64,000 nucleotides of DNA, from the NCBI GenBank assembly GCA_013178165.1, contig JABLXG010000003.1:103711-167710 (forward strand). The letters are read 5' to 3'. This document shows, in pieces, positions 8,439-16,969 of the stretch (position 1 is the first letter of the stretch; every line of letters starts with the position of its first letter). The position numbers were made by a program, and so were the translations under genes. The DNA is from Anaerolineae bacterium. Its GTDB lineage: Bacteria; Chloroflexota; Anaerolineae; Aggregatilineales; Ch27. The notes under the pieces are model-generated. The model had not been told where the DNA came from. It worked only from the letters and a program-made list of their open reading frames with translations, and searched no databases.

Positions 8439-8469
8439 CCGGTGGGAAGGGGGCTTCCCTTCCCACCGG
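8439..8469 (+). terminator. Intercistronic hairpin between binding protein and permease
   Basis: A perfect 13-bp stem (CCGGTGGGAAGGG, loop GGCTT, then CCCTTCCCACCGG) stands 31 bp after the binding-protein stop. A smaller 14-bp perfect palindrome (GTCCCCGCGGGGAC) lies at 8417-8430. No proper T-run follows, so this is more likely a leaky terminator or 3-prime stabiliser than a full stop, making binding protein more abundant than permeases. Confidence 0.7.
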
Positions 8470-8490
8470 CTTTACCTATGAGGGATACCC

Positions 8491-9441
8491 ATGACCAACG
8501 CCACCCCCACCACGACCGGGCGAGCCAGGGCCGGCCTGCTCGCCGGGCGCTTTCGTCGGCCAGCAGGGGATACCCTGCTCGGCTACCTGCTGGTGGCCCC
8601 GCTGATTCTATGGCTGGCCGGGACCATCCTCTACCCGCTGCTTTCAGCGGTGCGCCTGAGCTTCCTGGATGTCGGGATTATCGGCACCGGCGGCCAGTTT
8701 GTTGGCCTGGAGAACTACAGTAAAGTCCTCGGCTCCGATAACTTCTGGGAAGCTTTCGGGCGCAGCCTGGTGTGGGTGGTCGCCAACGCCGTGCTGCAAA
8801 CCCTGGCTGCTTTCCTCACCGCCCTGATCCTCAAGCAGCGCTTCCGCGGGCAGGGGCTGGCCCGTGTATGGGTGATTCTGTCCTGGATCGTGCCGACGGT
8901 GGTCGTGGTGATCATCTGGCGCTGGTTGCTGGGCACCTCCGGCGGGATTGTCAACTATCTGTTGGTAACACTGGGCATCACGCCGCAGCCAATCGGTTTC
9001 TTCGGCACCGGGCCAAGCGCACGCGCTTCAGTCATCTTCATCAACTCCTGGCGTTGGTTCCCGCTGATGGCCGTGATCCTGCTGGCGGGGATGCAGAGCA
9101 TCCCGGAGGAACTGTACGAAGCGGCTTCGGTGGATGGCGCGTCAGCCTGGCAGCGCTTCTGGCACATCACCATGCCGGGCCTGCAGGCTGTGCTGTTCGT
9201 CATGGGGCTGGTCGGGATGCTATGGTCGATCAATGTCTTCGACATCATCTGGCTGCTGACTCGCGGCGGGCCATCTGCGGCCACCACCACGCTGCCCGTG
9301 TTCATCTACGACACCGCTTTCTTCAAGTACCGGCTCAGCCGCTCGGCGGCGGCTTCGGTCGTGCTGGGGCTGGCATTGCTGGCTTTCGCCATGCTGTACA
9401 CTCGCTTGATGGCCCCGCGTGCTGAGGAGGAGCAGGGATGA
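8491..9441 (+). CDS. Sugar ABC transporter permease (MalF/UgpA-like)
   Basis: A 316-residue inner-membrane permease with six or so helices: LLGYLLVAPLILWLAG near the N-terminus, a helix about residues 90-112, VWVILSWIVPTVVVVIIW, PLMAVILLAGM, and a last helix near VVLGLALLAFAMLYTRL. The EAA loop that contacts the ATPase is visible as ELYEAASVDGASAWQRFW. The ATG follows GAGGGA. It overlaps the second permease (ATGA), and the pair forms the heterodimeric channel of the importer that begins at 7118. No ATPase is encoded in this operon. Confidence 0.94.
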   Translation: MTNATPTTTGRARAGLLAGRFRRPAGDTLLGYLLVAPLILWLAGTILYPLLSAVRLSFLDVGIIGTGGQFVGLENYSKVLGSDNFWEAFGRSLVWVVANAVLQTLAAFLTALILKQRFRGQGLARVWVILSWIVPTVVVVIIWRWLLGTSGGIVNYLLVTLGITPQPIGFFGTGPSARASVIFINSWRWFPLMAVILLAGMQSIPEELYEAASVDGASAWQRFWHITMPGLQAVLFVMGLVGMLWSINVFDIIWLLTRGGPSAATTTLPVFIYDTAFFKYRLSRSAAASVVLGLALLAFAMLYTRLMAPRAEEEQG

Positions 9442-10274
9442 TGACTGATCTGGCAGGATTGCGCCGCTCGCTGGGGGTGTACCTGTCCGTGGCCGTGCTG
9501 TTGATCGTGGTCATCGCCCCCTTCTACTGGATCTTCACCGGGTCGATCAAGGCGCCGCAGGAGATCATCGCCCAGGTGCCGACGCTGATCCCGCAGTCGT
9601 TCACGCTGGAGCACTATGACCATCTGCTGGCGTCGTCGGCCTTCCCGCGTTACCTGCTCAACAGCACCATTATCGCCGCCCTGACGATGGTGATCACGGT
9701 CGTGCTGGCCTCACTGGCGGCCTATGGCATCTACCGGCTGCGCTTCCCCGGCAGCCAGTTCCTGTTCAAGATCATCCTGGTCACCTACGCCTTCCCCAGT
9801 ATCCTGCTGCTGGTGCCCCTGTACGGCATGTTGAGCCAGGTCGGGCTGATCGATAGCCTGTGGGCGCTGGTGATCGTCAATGTCACCTTCGCCGCGCCGT
9901 TTGCTGTGTGGATGCTGCAGGCTTTCTTCCGCGCCGTACCCTACGAACTGGAGGAGGCCGCCGCACTGGATGGCGCTGGCCGCCTGCGGGTTATGCTGCG
10001 TATCACCCTGCCGCTGACCGCGCCGGGCATCGCCAGCATCGCCATCTACGCCTTCATCACCTCCTGGACGGAGTACATGCTGGCTTCGGTGCTGATCATC
10101 AGCGACGCCAACCGGACGCTGCCGGTCGGCCTGGCCGGGATCATCGGCCAGTATCAGGTCGACTGGGGGCTGCTGCTGGCCGGGGCCACGCTGACCACGC
10201 TGCCGGTGCTGATCCTGTTCGGGATGGTGGGCCGCAACTTCGTGGACGGGCTGACCGCCGGAGCCATCAAGTGA
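9438..10274 (+). CDS. Sugar ABC transporter permease (MalG/UgpE-like)
   Basis: A 278-residue carbohydrate permease of the MalG type. It has an N-terminal helix (VYLSVAVLLIVVIAPFYWIF), FTGSIKAPQEI immediately after it (typical of this subfamily), and the EAA loop ELEEAAALDGAGRLRVMLR. It ends NFVDGLTAGAIK, the usual C-terminal F-x-x-G-x-x-x-G-A-x-K signature. Its ATG overlaps the stop of the first permease and is preceded by GAGGAG. This is the last gene of the operon; an imperfect inverted repeat after the stop (10275-10310) could end the transcript. Confidence 0.95.
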   Translation: MMTDLAGLRRSLGVYLSVAVLLIVVIAPFYWIFTGSIKAPQEIIAQVPTLIPQSFTLEHYDHLLASSAFPRYLLNSTIIAALTMVITVVLASLAAYGIYRLRFPGSQFLFKIILVTYAFPSILLLVPLYGMLSQVGLIDSLWALVIVNVTFAAPFAVWMLQAFFRAVPYELEEAAALDGAGRLRVMLRITLPLTAPGIASIAIYAFITSWTEYMLASVLIISDANRTLPVGLAGIIGQYQVDWGLLLAGATLTTLPVLILFGMVGRNFVDGLTAGAIK

Positions 10275-10355
10275 CGCCGGGATACCATCACCTCCCCCGG
10301 CAATCCGGCGACATGATCTTTCAGGTCTCTGGCGGCGCCTCCCCTGATCCTGGCC

Positions 10356-10361
10356 TATAAT
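10356..10361 (+). promoter_or_regulatory. Possible -10 box upstream of formate dehydrogenase
   Basis: TATAAT at 10356-10361 is a perfect -10 hexamer about 115 bp before the formate dehydrogenase ATG. No good -35 box lies 16-18 bp upstream, so an activator or another sigma factor may be involved. Just before the ribosome site, GGCTG-TAC-CAGCC (about 10449-10461) can form a short hairpin. Confidence 0.35.
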
Positions 10362-10474
10362 GAAGGCATAGGGCCGTCCCGCCCCGGTCAGGCATACCGG
10401 GCCGGGCGCCGGGACGCGACCCCCGACCGCTGAATCGTAACCGGGGATGGGCTGTACCAGCCGGGAGGAACCTG

Positions 10475-12586
10475 ATGACCCATGCCAGCAGCGACCACGT
10501 CGCTCTCCACCAGGCAAATGCCATTCAGCCCGATCGCGTCGTCCGCACCACGTGCGAGTACTGCGGTGTTGGCTGCCAGATTCTGTTGCACGTCAAAGAC
10601 GGTGTGATCTACCGGGTCAGCGCCCCTTTCGACGCCGCCCCTAACTACGGCAACCTGTGCGTCAAAGGCCGCTTTGGCCATGATTACGTCTGGCACCGCG
10701 ACCGCCTGACCACACCACTCATCCGGCGCAACGGCGTATTGCGACCCGCCAGCTGGGATGAGGCACTGAACCTGGTCGCCAACCGGCTGGCGGCGGTCAA
10801 AGCCGCCCATGGCCCGGACGCGATCGCCTTCCTGTGCAGCGCCAAATGCACCAACGAAGAAAACTACCTGATGCAGAAGCTGGCCCGCCAGGTCATCGGC
10901 ACGCACAACATCGACCATTGCGCTCGCCTCTGACACAGCAGCACCGTAACAGGCCTCGTGCAGGCCTTCGGCAGCGGCGCGATGACCAACAGTATCGCCG
11001 ACATCACCCAGGCGCGGACCATCCTGCTGATTGGCACCAATACCACCGCCAACCACCCGGTGATCAGCCTGCAGATCAAAAAGGCGGTACGCCAGCATGG
11101 CGCGGCATTGATCGTCGCCGATCCCCGCCGGATCGAGCTGGCCGAGTTCGCTACCCTGTTCCTCCAGCATGAAGGCGGGACGGATATCGCCCTGCTCAAC
11201 GGCCTGGCCCACATCATCTTACGCGAAGGTCTGCACGATGAGGCGTTCATCGCCGCCCGCACGGAGAATTTTGAGACCTGGCGGGCCGTTGTTGAGGAGT
11301 ACACCCCAGAGCGCGTCAGCCAGATCACGGGTGTGCCCGTTGCCGACCTGGAGCAGGCCGCGCGGTTGTACGGGGGCCGCAAGCCAGCCGCTATCTTCTA
11401 CGCGATGGGCATCACCCAGCACACTGTCGGCCATCAGAATGTCCTGGCCGTAGCCAACCTGGCCATGCTCACCGGTAACCTTGGCATCCCTGGCGGCGGC
11501 GTGAACCCTCTGCGCGGCCAAAATAACGTCCAGGGGGCTTGCGATGTCGGTGGCCTGCCCAATGTTTACCCCGGCTATCAATCCGTGGCCGACGAAAGCA
11601 TCCGCGCGGCGATGGCCGCCTTCTATGGCGTCCCTCAGCCTCCAGCCGTCCCCGGCCTGACCCTGACCGAGATGATCGACGCCGCGGGGGATGGTCACGT
11701 CAAAGCCCTTTACTTCATGGGGGAAAACCCTGCCATGAGCGACCCGGATTCCAATCATGTTCGCGAATGCCTGGCCAGAACCGAATTTCTGGTCGTGCAG
11801 GACATCTTCCTCCATGAAACGACCGAGTTTGCCGATGTCGTCCTGCCAGCGGCTAGCTTCGCGGAGAAAGACGGCACGTTCACCAACACCGAGCGCCGTA
11901 TCCAGCGCGTGCGCCGGGCCTGTGATCCCCCCGGCCAGGCCCGCCCGGACTGGCAGATCGTGGCGGAAGTTGCCCGGCGGCTGGGAGCGACTGGCTGGGA
12001 TTACGCCGACCCGGCGGCGATCATGGCCGAGATCGCAGAGGTTACGCCGATCTACCGTGGTATACGCTACGAGCGGCTAGAAGACGGCGGTCTGCAGTGG
12101 CCCTGCCCGGCTCCCGATCACCCCGGCACGCCGATCCTGCACACGACACGCTTCACACGCGGTCTGGGCCGCTTCAGCCCGGTGCATCACCAGCCCGCCG
12201 CTGAATTGCCCGACGACGACTACCCCTTCATGCTGACCACCGGGCGTATCCTGGAGCACTGGCACACCGGGACGATGACCCGCCGCGTCACCGGCCTTGA
12301 CCTGCTGGCTCCGGAAGAACGCGTGGAGATTCACCCGGCTGACGCCGCCGCCCTGGGCATCGCCGATGGCGACTGGATCCGCGTCTCGTCGCGGCGCGGG
12401 ACAGTGACCGCCCGTGCCGGCGTAATGCGCCGTCCCCGGCCAGGGCTGGTCTTCATGACCTTCCATTATGCCGAGGCGCTGGGGAATATCCTGACCAATA
12501 AGGCTCTCGACCCGATCGCCAAAATTCCGGAATATAAGGTCTGTGCGGTGAAGGTGGAAAAAGTTGCGCCACCCACCGGCCTCTGA
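10475..12586 (+). CDS. fdhF: Formate dehydrogenase catalytic subunit, selenocysteine-containing (UGA at codon 153)
   Basis: A 703-residue molybdopterin oxidoreductase. Residues about 24-31 (CEYCGVGC) plus NLCVKG bind a [4Fe-4S] cluster. The context NIDHCARL, then UGA at 10931-10933, then HSSTVTGL is the active-site signature of formate dehydrogenase alpha subunits, where this residue is selenocysteine or cysteine and ligates the metal. The frame continues intact for 550 codons beyond the UGA and ends with a molydopterin-binding domain (TTGRILEHWHTGTMTRR; FHYAEALGNILTN). This supports readthrough, not a broken gene. Size and lack of N-terminal ferredoxin-like domains resemble E. coli FdhF. No Tat signal is seen, so it is cytosolic. 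No electron-transfer subunit or selABCD gene lies nearby. The start has GGGAGG upstream. Confidence 0.93.
10931..10967 (+). promoter_or_regulatory. Bacterial SECIS element for UGA decoding
   Basis: Directly after the in-frame UGA, AGGCCT (10951-10956), loop CGTGC and AGGCCT (10962-10967) form a 6-bp stem. There are 23 bases between the UGA and the loop, and G is the second loop base. This fits the known bacterial SECIS pattern of a small stem-loop whose apical loop lies roughly 16-37 bases from the UGA with a G in its first two positions. SelB would bind it during translation. Confidence 0.7.
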
Positions 12587-12911
12587 AGCTGTCACCAGCG
12601 GGGTGTGCTCGCTGACAGAAACGGCGTCAGCGGAAGCCATGACAGGCCAGGACACTCAGAGCGCAATCTAAAAAATTCGTAAAAAATAGACCGGTGCGTT
12701 AATCCAACACAGGTTTCACGTTTTGCATCTACCTGAAAAGAGGTAACATTGGGGTCAGGTGCTTTGTACAACAGGATCATCAGCCGACATTCACGCTGGC
12801 CTGACAGGGCCAGGGCCGCCGCCAGACATCACCCGCTTCATCGCCCGGCCCGGCATCATACCCCCACTTCGTAACCTGTGCAGGACTGCGCTTTTGTGCA
12901 GGAGACAGCCA
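12587..12911. other. Intergenic region between formate dehydrogenase and FHA gene
   Basis: This 325-bp spacer starts with an imperfect hairpin (CTGTCA at about 12590 with TGACAG about 25 bases on) that may end the fdhF transcript. An unusually AT-rich patch follows around 12669-12700. TTGCAT about 15 bp before TAACAT near 12725-12750 is a weak promoter candidate for the FHA operon. No convincing gene is present. Confidence 0.4.
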
Positions 12912-13451
12912 GTGAGCACCATTACCTGTCCAAGCTGCAGCCAGGTTAACCCGGACACCAACCTGTTCTGCTCCCACTGTGGCGAGATGCTTGATCGCTT
13001 TCAGAAAACGCCCAAGATCGATGTCGGCAACCTGCGCGTCAACCATCCCCAGTGGGGTAATGCTCGCATCTCCAGCCGCCATCGCCTGGTATTGCGCCTG
13101 GTGAACTCCCTCAAACAGATCCGGATCGATCTGGTGGAAAATCAGCCAGTAACGCTCGGGCGGGCTGACCCGCTGGCGGACATTACACCTGATTTCGACC
13201 TGAGCCGCTACAACGGTCTGGCGATGGGCGTCTCGCGCCGCCATGCCTCACTGGTCATGCAGGATAACACCCTGCAGATCACTGACCTGGACAGCACTAA
13301 CGGCACCTACCTCAACGGCAAACGCCTGATTCCCTACCGCCCCAACATCCTGCGCGACGGTGACGAGATCCGCCTAGGCGATCTGCGTATGCTGGCGATG
13401 TTCGTGGAAGTCACCGACCCCTTCGATCACGCTCAGGAAGCCCGCCGCTAG
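12912..13451 (+). CDS. Zinc-ribbon and FHA-domain protein
   Basis: A 179-residue cytosolic protein. Residues about 5-24 are a zinc ribbon with two CxxC pairs (CPSCSQ and CSHCGE). Residues about 75-160 form an FHA domain: VTLGRADP, then GVSRRHASLVMQDNTLQI and TDLDSTNGTYLNGKRL. The Arg, Ser-x-x-His and Asn-Gly phosphothreonine-binding positions are kept. Such proteins read the output of Ser/Thr kinases, and an FHA-bearing kinase lies 3.5 kb downstream on the same strand. The GTG start at 12912 follows GGAGA; longer frames have no such site. The ligand of this FHA domain is unknown. Confidence 0.88.
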   Translation: MSTITCPSCSQVNPDTNLFCSHCGEMLDRFQKTPKIDVGNLRVNHPQWGNARISSRHRLVLRLVNSLKQIRIDLVENQPVTLGRADPLADITPDFDLSRYNGLAMGVSRRHASLVMQDNTLQITDLDSTNGTYLNGKRLIPYRPNILRDGDEIRLGDLRMLAMFVEVTDPFDHAQEARR

Positions 13452-13781
13452 GCTGTCATTCACGCAACCCATCGGGAAAGAAATTCAGTCACCGCCCAGG
13501 CTGTGCTGCCTGTCATGATGCTATGCCCTAGTCTGGTTTGTCCCTTCGCTGATCACCTGCCGCCCTGGCCCCTTGTTTTCTTCCCTGCCATTTAGCACCA
13601 AGACCTCTGTTGAATTTTCGCCTGCACCGGCCCGCAGCAAATGTCCCCGGTTGTCCTGCCAGTGCCCTGACGTATAATACCGGGGTGTAGCAGCGCGGGA
13701 TGGTTCCCTGATCGCGCTCCGGGCGCGCACAGCCAGGTTCCGGCGAGTATAGATACCGCCACCTGTTTACATGGCGAAATT
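13452..13781. other. Intergenic region upstream of the large FHA-LysM gene
   Basis: The 330-bp region carries no convincing gene. Its right half holds a good promoter (13651-13678), so the large FHA protein and probably the kinase genes behind it start a transcript here, separate from the zinc-ribbon FHA gene. About 100 bp of untranslated leader lie between that promoter and the ATG. Confidence 0.5.
13651..13678 (+). promoter_or_regulatory. Predicted promoter of the FHA-kinase operon
   Basis: TTGTCC at 13651-13656 and a perfect TATAAT at 13673-13678 are separated by 16 bp. The downstream gene starts at 13782. Confidence 0.55.
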
Positions 13782-16700
13782 ATGACCACAGAACACACGC
13801 GGCTGGTCGTCCGGTTGGTCAATGAGCGGGGCGATCTGCTGTCTTACGAGCTGGGCAAGCGACCGGTTGTGATTGGCTCGGCTGCCAATGCCCATATTCA
13901 GCTGACCGGCCAGAACATCGCCGGGCAGCAGCTGCTGATCCTGCGCTCTGGTGGCGAGATTCTGGTCGTCGATCCAGGCAGCCCGTCGGGTGTGTTGCTC
14001 AATGGGCGGCGCATCCCGCCTAACCAGAAGATCCGTTGGGCGCCCGGCGACACGCTGAGCATCGGCCATTACCGGCTGAGCCTGATCCCGGAAGTGGCCG
14101 GGGCAGCGATGGAAGGCACGGAAGAGCAAGCGGGCGATTTGCGCCTGACGGTGGAACCGCCGGTCATTCATGTTCCCCTTCCGGCAGCGCTGCAACTGCA
14201 TCACGCCGGTGCAGAAACCCGCCAGGTCTTCTTTGAGGCAGTCGCCGATTCTCCGAACCTGGCGATCGACCTGGAGCCAGCACAGGCGTTTGTCGCCCCC
14301 GGCGCGGATGCCAGCGTACAGGTGCGGGCCTACCCGGTCGGACCGTTCCCGTTCGGTGGCCGGGTGCAGGCAACCTTCACGGCCTTCACCACAGATGGTC
14401 TGGCGGCCAGCGCACGGGCGTTGATCGTCGTCCGTCCACCGCTGCGCAAGTGGGCGCTGGCGGGCCTGTTGCTGCTCCTGTTCCTGGGTGTTGTTGGCGG
14501 GGTAATCCTCTCTCTCCCGTATCAATTGCCCACCGCGACCCCCACCATCCTGGCGCTGGTAACTACCGCTACGCCGCCCCCGGCCACAACCACGGCGACT
14601 GAAACCGCCCTCCCCACCGCGACAGAAACGCCCACAGCGACGCCTACGAATACACTGGAGCCAACACCGACCACCGTCCAACTGGGCATCCTGCCCACGC
14701 CGACTCCCAGCGCAACGGTCTATGTGTGTACCAACCAGTGCGCCCAGCTGGGCTGGCCGCGCATCACCATCCAGCGCGGCGACACGCTGTTCAACCTGGC
14801 GCAGGCGGCCAATATCAGCGTGGCTCTGGCGGCGCAGGTCAACTGCATCCCGGACCCGGGGCTGATCTTCGCCGGGCAGAGCATCTGCCTGCCCTGCGCG
14901 GATACCGATCGGGATGGGTTGTGCGATGCGCTGGATAACTGCCCGGCGGTCTACAACCCCGATCAGGCCGACACAGACGGCGACGGGATCGGTGATGCCT
15001 GCACGCCGCCTTTCACCCTGACCTGGATCACCTTGCCGCCCGGCCTGATGGCCGCCGATAACCGGAGTTGCCCGCAGACGCCGACAGGCGCCCGTGTCGT
15101 CGTCAGCGCTGCCAGCAGCTACGGGATCGCGGAGATGGCCGCCGAACTGATCATCGATGGCCGGCAGCCCCAGCGCCTGACCATTGTGCCGGAGACGCCG
15201 GGCAGCGCCAATTTTGTCTTTGACATCGCCATTCCGGGCGATGTGGCTGGCGGCGGGGATGTCGGCGCGCGGGTGCGCGTGACCTCCCGCGATGGCCGGG
15301 GGCGCACCGCCGAGATCAGCACGACCTTCACCATCACCCGCTGCATCCCGCCGGTGACGCCGACTCCGTCGCTCTCACCGACACCGACGCTGTCGCCAAC
15401 ACCAACGCCGACGTTTACGCCCACGCCCTCGCCCACGCCGCGTGGTCTGGCCCTGAGCTGGGCGGTTGCGCCGCCGCCTGCCATGACCGCCGACAACTTC
15501 TACTGCGCCGCAACGCCGCAGCAAGCCACAGCGATCGTCCAGGCAACAGGCGATCTGGCCGTCGCCAGCCTGACCGCGGCCATCGCTTTTGATACAGGTG
15601 GCCCCTCCCCCCTGAACTTCGCCCTGCCGGTAACCGAAGACCCGGCCACCCGCCAGTACAGCATCGATCTGGACGCGGCGACGTTCACCGGCGCCGGGGA
15701 AGCCACAGGCCTGTTGAAAGTCTCCGCCACCGACACAGAAGGCAACCTGCGCGAGTTGACAGCCACAGTGGCGCTGACCGCCTGCCGCCTGACACTGACC
15801 TGGCAGACCGATCCGACCGGGACGCTGACCGCCAGCAATGCCCTGTGCCCGGCCATCCCGGAAAACGCCTATGGCGTCGCGGTGGTCTCGGTGCCGGAAG
15901 TGGTGGAAGACAGTGGCGTGACGGCTTCCGTCAGCGGCCCGGCGGGTTCCGGCCTGGCGGAAGCGCTGGCGGTGACTCCGCTTGGCGCGGGCGCTTATGC
16001 CCTGGACTTTGACCCAGGTGCGCTGGGGGTAACTTACACCGGCCCGGCGACGATCACCGTCCGCGTGGTTGACCGGCGCGGCGCGACGCACACGCTCTCC
16101 GCCGCTGTGACCCTGGCCGACTGCACGATGGTCTTCACCTGGATCACCCTGCCGGACAGCGTGGTCGCCGGCAGCAACGCCACCTGCCCGGAAGTGCCGC
16201 TGCGCACCAGCGGCTTTGTGGGCGCGTCGCTGCCAGACGCCGTGGACAATGTGGCCGCGGTGATCTCAATTACCGGCTACGTTACGCCATTCCGGCTGGA
16301 TGTGCTGGATCAGGACGACGGTGTGTACCGGGTGGACATCGAAGGCGACGAATTGCCAGCTGTGACTGCTTCTGCTACGGTGCGTGTCACCCTGATCGAT
16401 ATCGCCGGCGGGACATATGAGGTGACCGCCCCTCTACAGCTGCGGGACTGCCGCGGGACGCTGACCTGGGTTGTACCACCACCCGCAAATATCAATCTCA
16501 CGCCGTGCGGTGGGCTGCCATCGCTGCCCTTTGATGTAAGCTTCCAGGCAGAAATCCCGGATCTGGTGGCCCTGCAAGCGGTGACCGCGGATGGGATCAA
16601 CGAACAGGGGCGCGTGGTCTACGGGCCGATCACCTCGCCTGCACCTGGCGTGTACACCTTCACCGTTAACCAGGCCCCGCCGGGGACCAGCTTCGTCGTG

Positions 16701-16886
16701 CGCGCCTTCGCCCCCGATCACAAGCAGACGCCGGCGATCATCACCCGCATCCTGCCCTGCGACGATGACGACAATCCGGATGCGCTGGCCCCGGCCAGCA
16801 ACGGGGATGCCGACGCCCTGCTAACGCTGGCGTTGACGCCACAGCCGACGCTGACAGAAACACCCTCCGGGCCGGGCGGCAACTAA
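13782..16886 (+). CDS. Membrane-spanning FHA protein with LysM, TSP3-like and five extracellular Cys-paired repeats
   Basis: A 1034-residue protein with the following order. A degenerate FHA domain (about 20-95) and an Ig-like segment (about 125-215) come first. One membrane helix follows (about 225-247, WALAGLLLLLFLGVVGGVIL), then a Thr/Pro-rich linker. A LysM domain (about 328-371, ITIQRGDTLFNLAQAANISV) is followed by a thrombospondin-3-like calcium motif (about 374-407, DTDRDGLCDALDNCP). Five tandem modules begin near 413, 558, 672, 785 and 894. Each opens with an L/F-T/S-W motif, has a Cys about 15-20 residues in and a second Cys at its end. The N-terminus should face the cytosol and the rest the cell wall. 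FHA conservation is weak (no clear Ser-x-x-His). It may link wall sensing to the kinase encoded next. Function is inference. Confidence 0.85.
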   Translation: MTTEHTRLVVRLVNERGDLLSYELGKRPVVIGSAANAHIQLTGQNIAGQQLLILRSGGEILVVDPGSPSGVLLNGRRIPPNQKIRWAPGDTLSIGHYRLSLIPEVAGAAMEGTEEQAGDLRLTVEPPVIHVPLPAALQLHHAGAETRQVFFEAVADSPNLAIDLEPAQAFVAPGADASVQVRAYPVGPFPFGGRVQATFTAFTTDGLAASARALIVVRPPLRKWALAGLLLLLFLGVVGGVILSLPYQLPTATPTILALVTTATPPPATTTATETALPTATETPTATPTNTLEPTPTTVQLGILPTPTPSATVYVCTNQCAQLGWPRITIQRGDTLFNLAQAANISVALAAQVNCIPDPGLIFAGQSICLPCADTDRDGLCDALDNCPAVYNPDQADTDGDGIGDACTPPFTLTWITLPPGLMAADNRSCPQTPTGARVVVSAASSYGIAEMAAELIIDGRQPQRLTIVPETPGSANFVFDIAIPGDVAGGGDVGARVRVTSRDGRGRTAEISTTFTITRCIPPVTPTPSLSPTPTLSPTPTPTFTPTPSPTPRGLALSWAVAPPPAMTADNFYCAATPQQATAIVQATGDLAVASLTAAIAFDTGGPSPLNFALPVTEDPATRQYSIDLDAATFTGAGEATGLLKVSATDTEGNLRELTATVALTACRLTLTWQTDPTGTLTASNALCPAIPENAYGVAVVSVPEVVEDSGVTASVSGPAGSGLAEALAVTPLGAGAYALDFDPGALGVTYTGPATITVRVVDRRGATHTLSAAVTLADCTMVFTWITLPDSVVAGSNATCPEVPLRTSGFVGASLPDAVDNVAAVISITGYVTPFRLDVLDQDDGVYRVDIEGDELPAVTASATVRVTLIDIAGGTYEVTAPLQLRDCRGTLTWVVPPPANINLTPCGGLPSLPFDVSFQAEIPDLVALQAVTADGINEQGRVVYGPITSPAPGVYTFTVNQAPPGTSFVVRAFAPDHKQTPAIITRILPCDDDDNPDALAPASNGDADALLTLALTPQPTLTETPSGPGGN

Positions 16887-16969
16887 CCTACGCCGGCGCG
16901 CTCGCTGGCGCGGACAGCTCGCCTGCTGTAAGCTCAGGGAGTGAAAAGGTGGGTGAGGAGTGACACGGC

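Noticed and set aside
10931-10933. Stop codon or frameshift breaking formate dehydrogenase into a pseudogene
   Set aside because: The frame is intact on both sides, the UGA sits at the known selenocysteine position and a SECIS-like stem-loop follows.
14560-15440. Short direct repeats resembling a CRISPR or microsatellite
   Set aside because: They are in-frame ACG/CCG codons of Thr/Pro-rich linkers (around 14560-14710 and 15350-15440) in the large FHA protein; no spacers are present.
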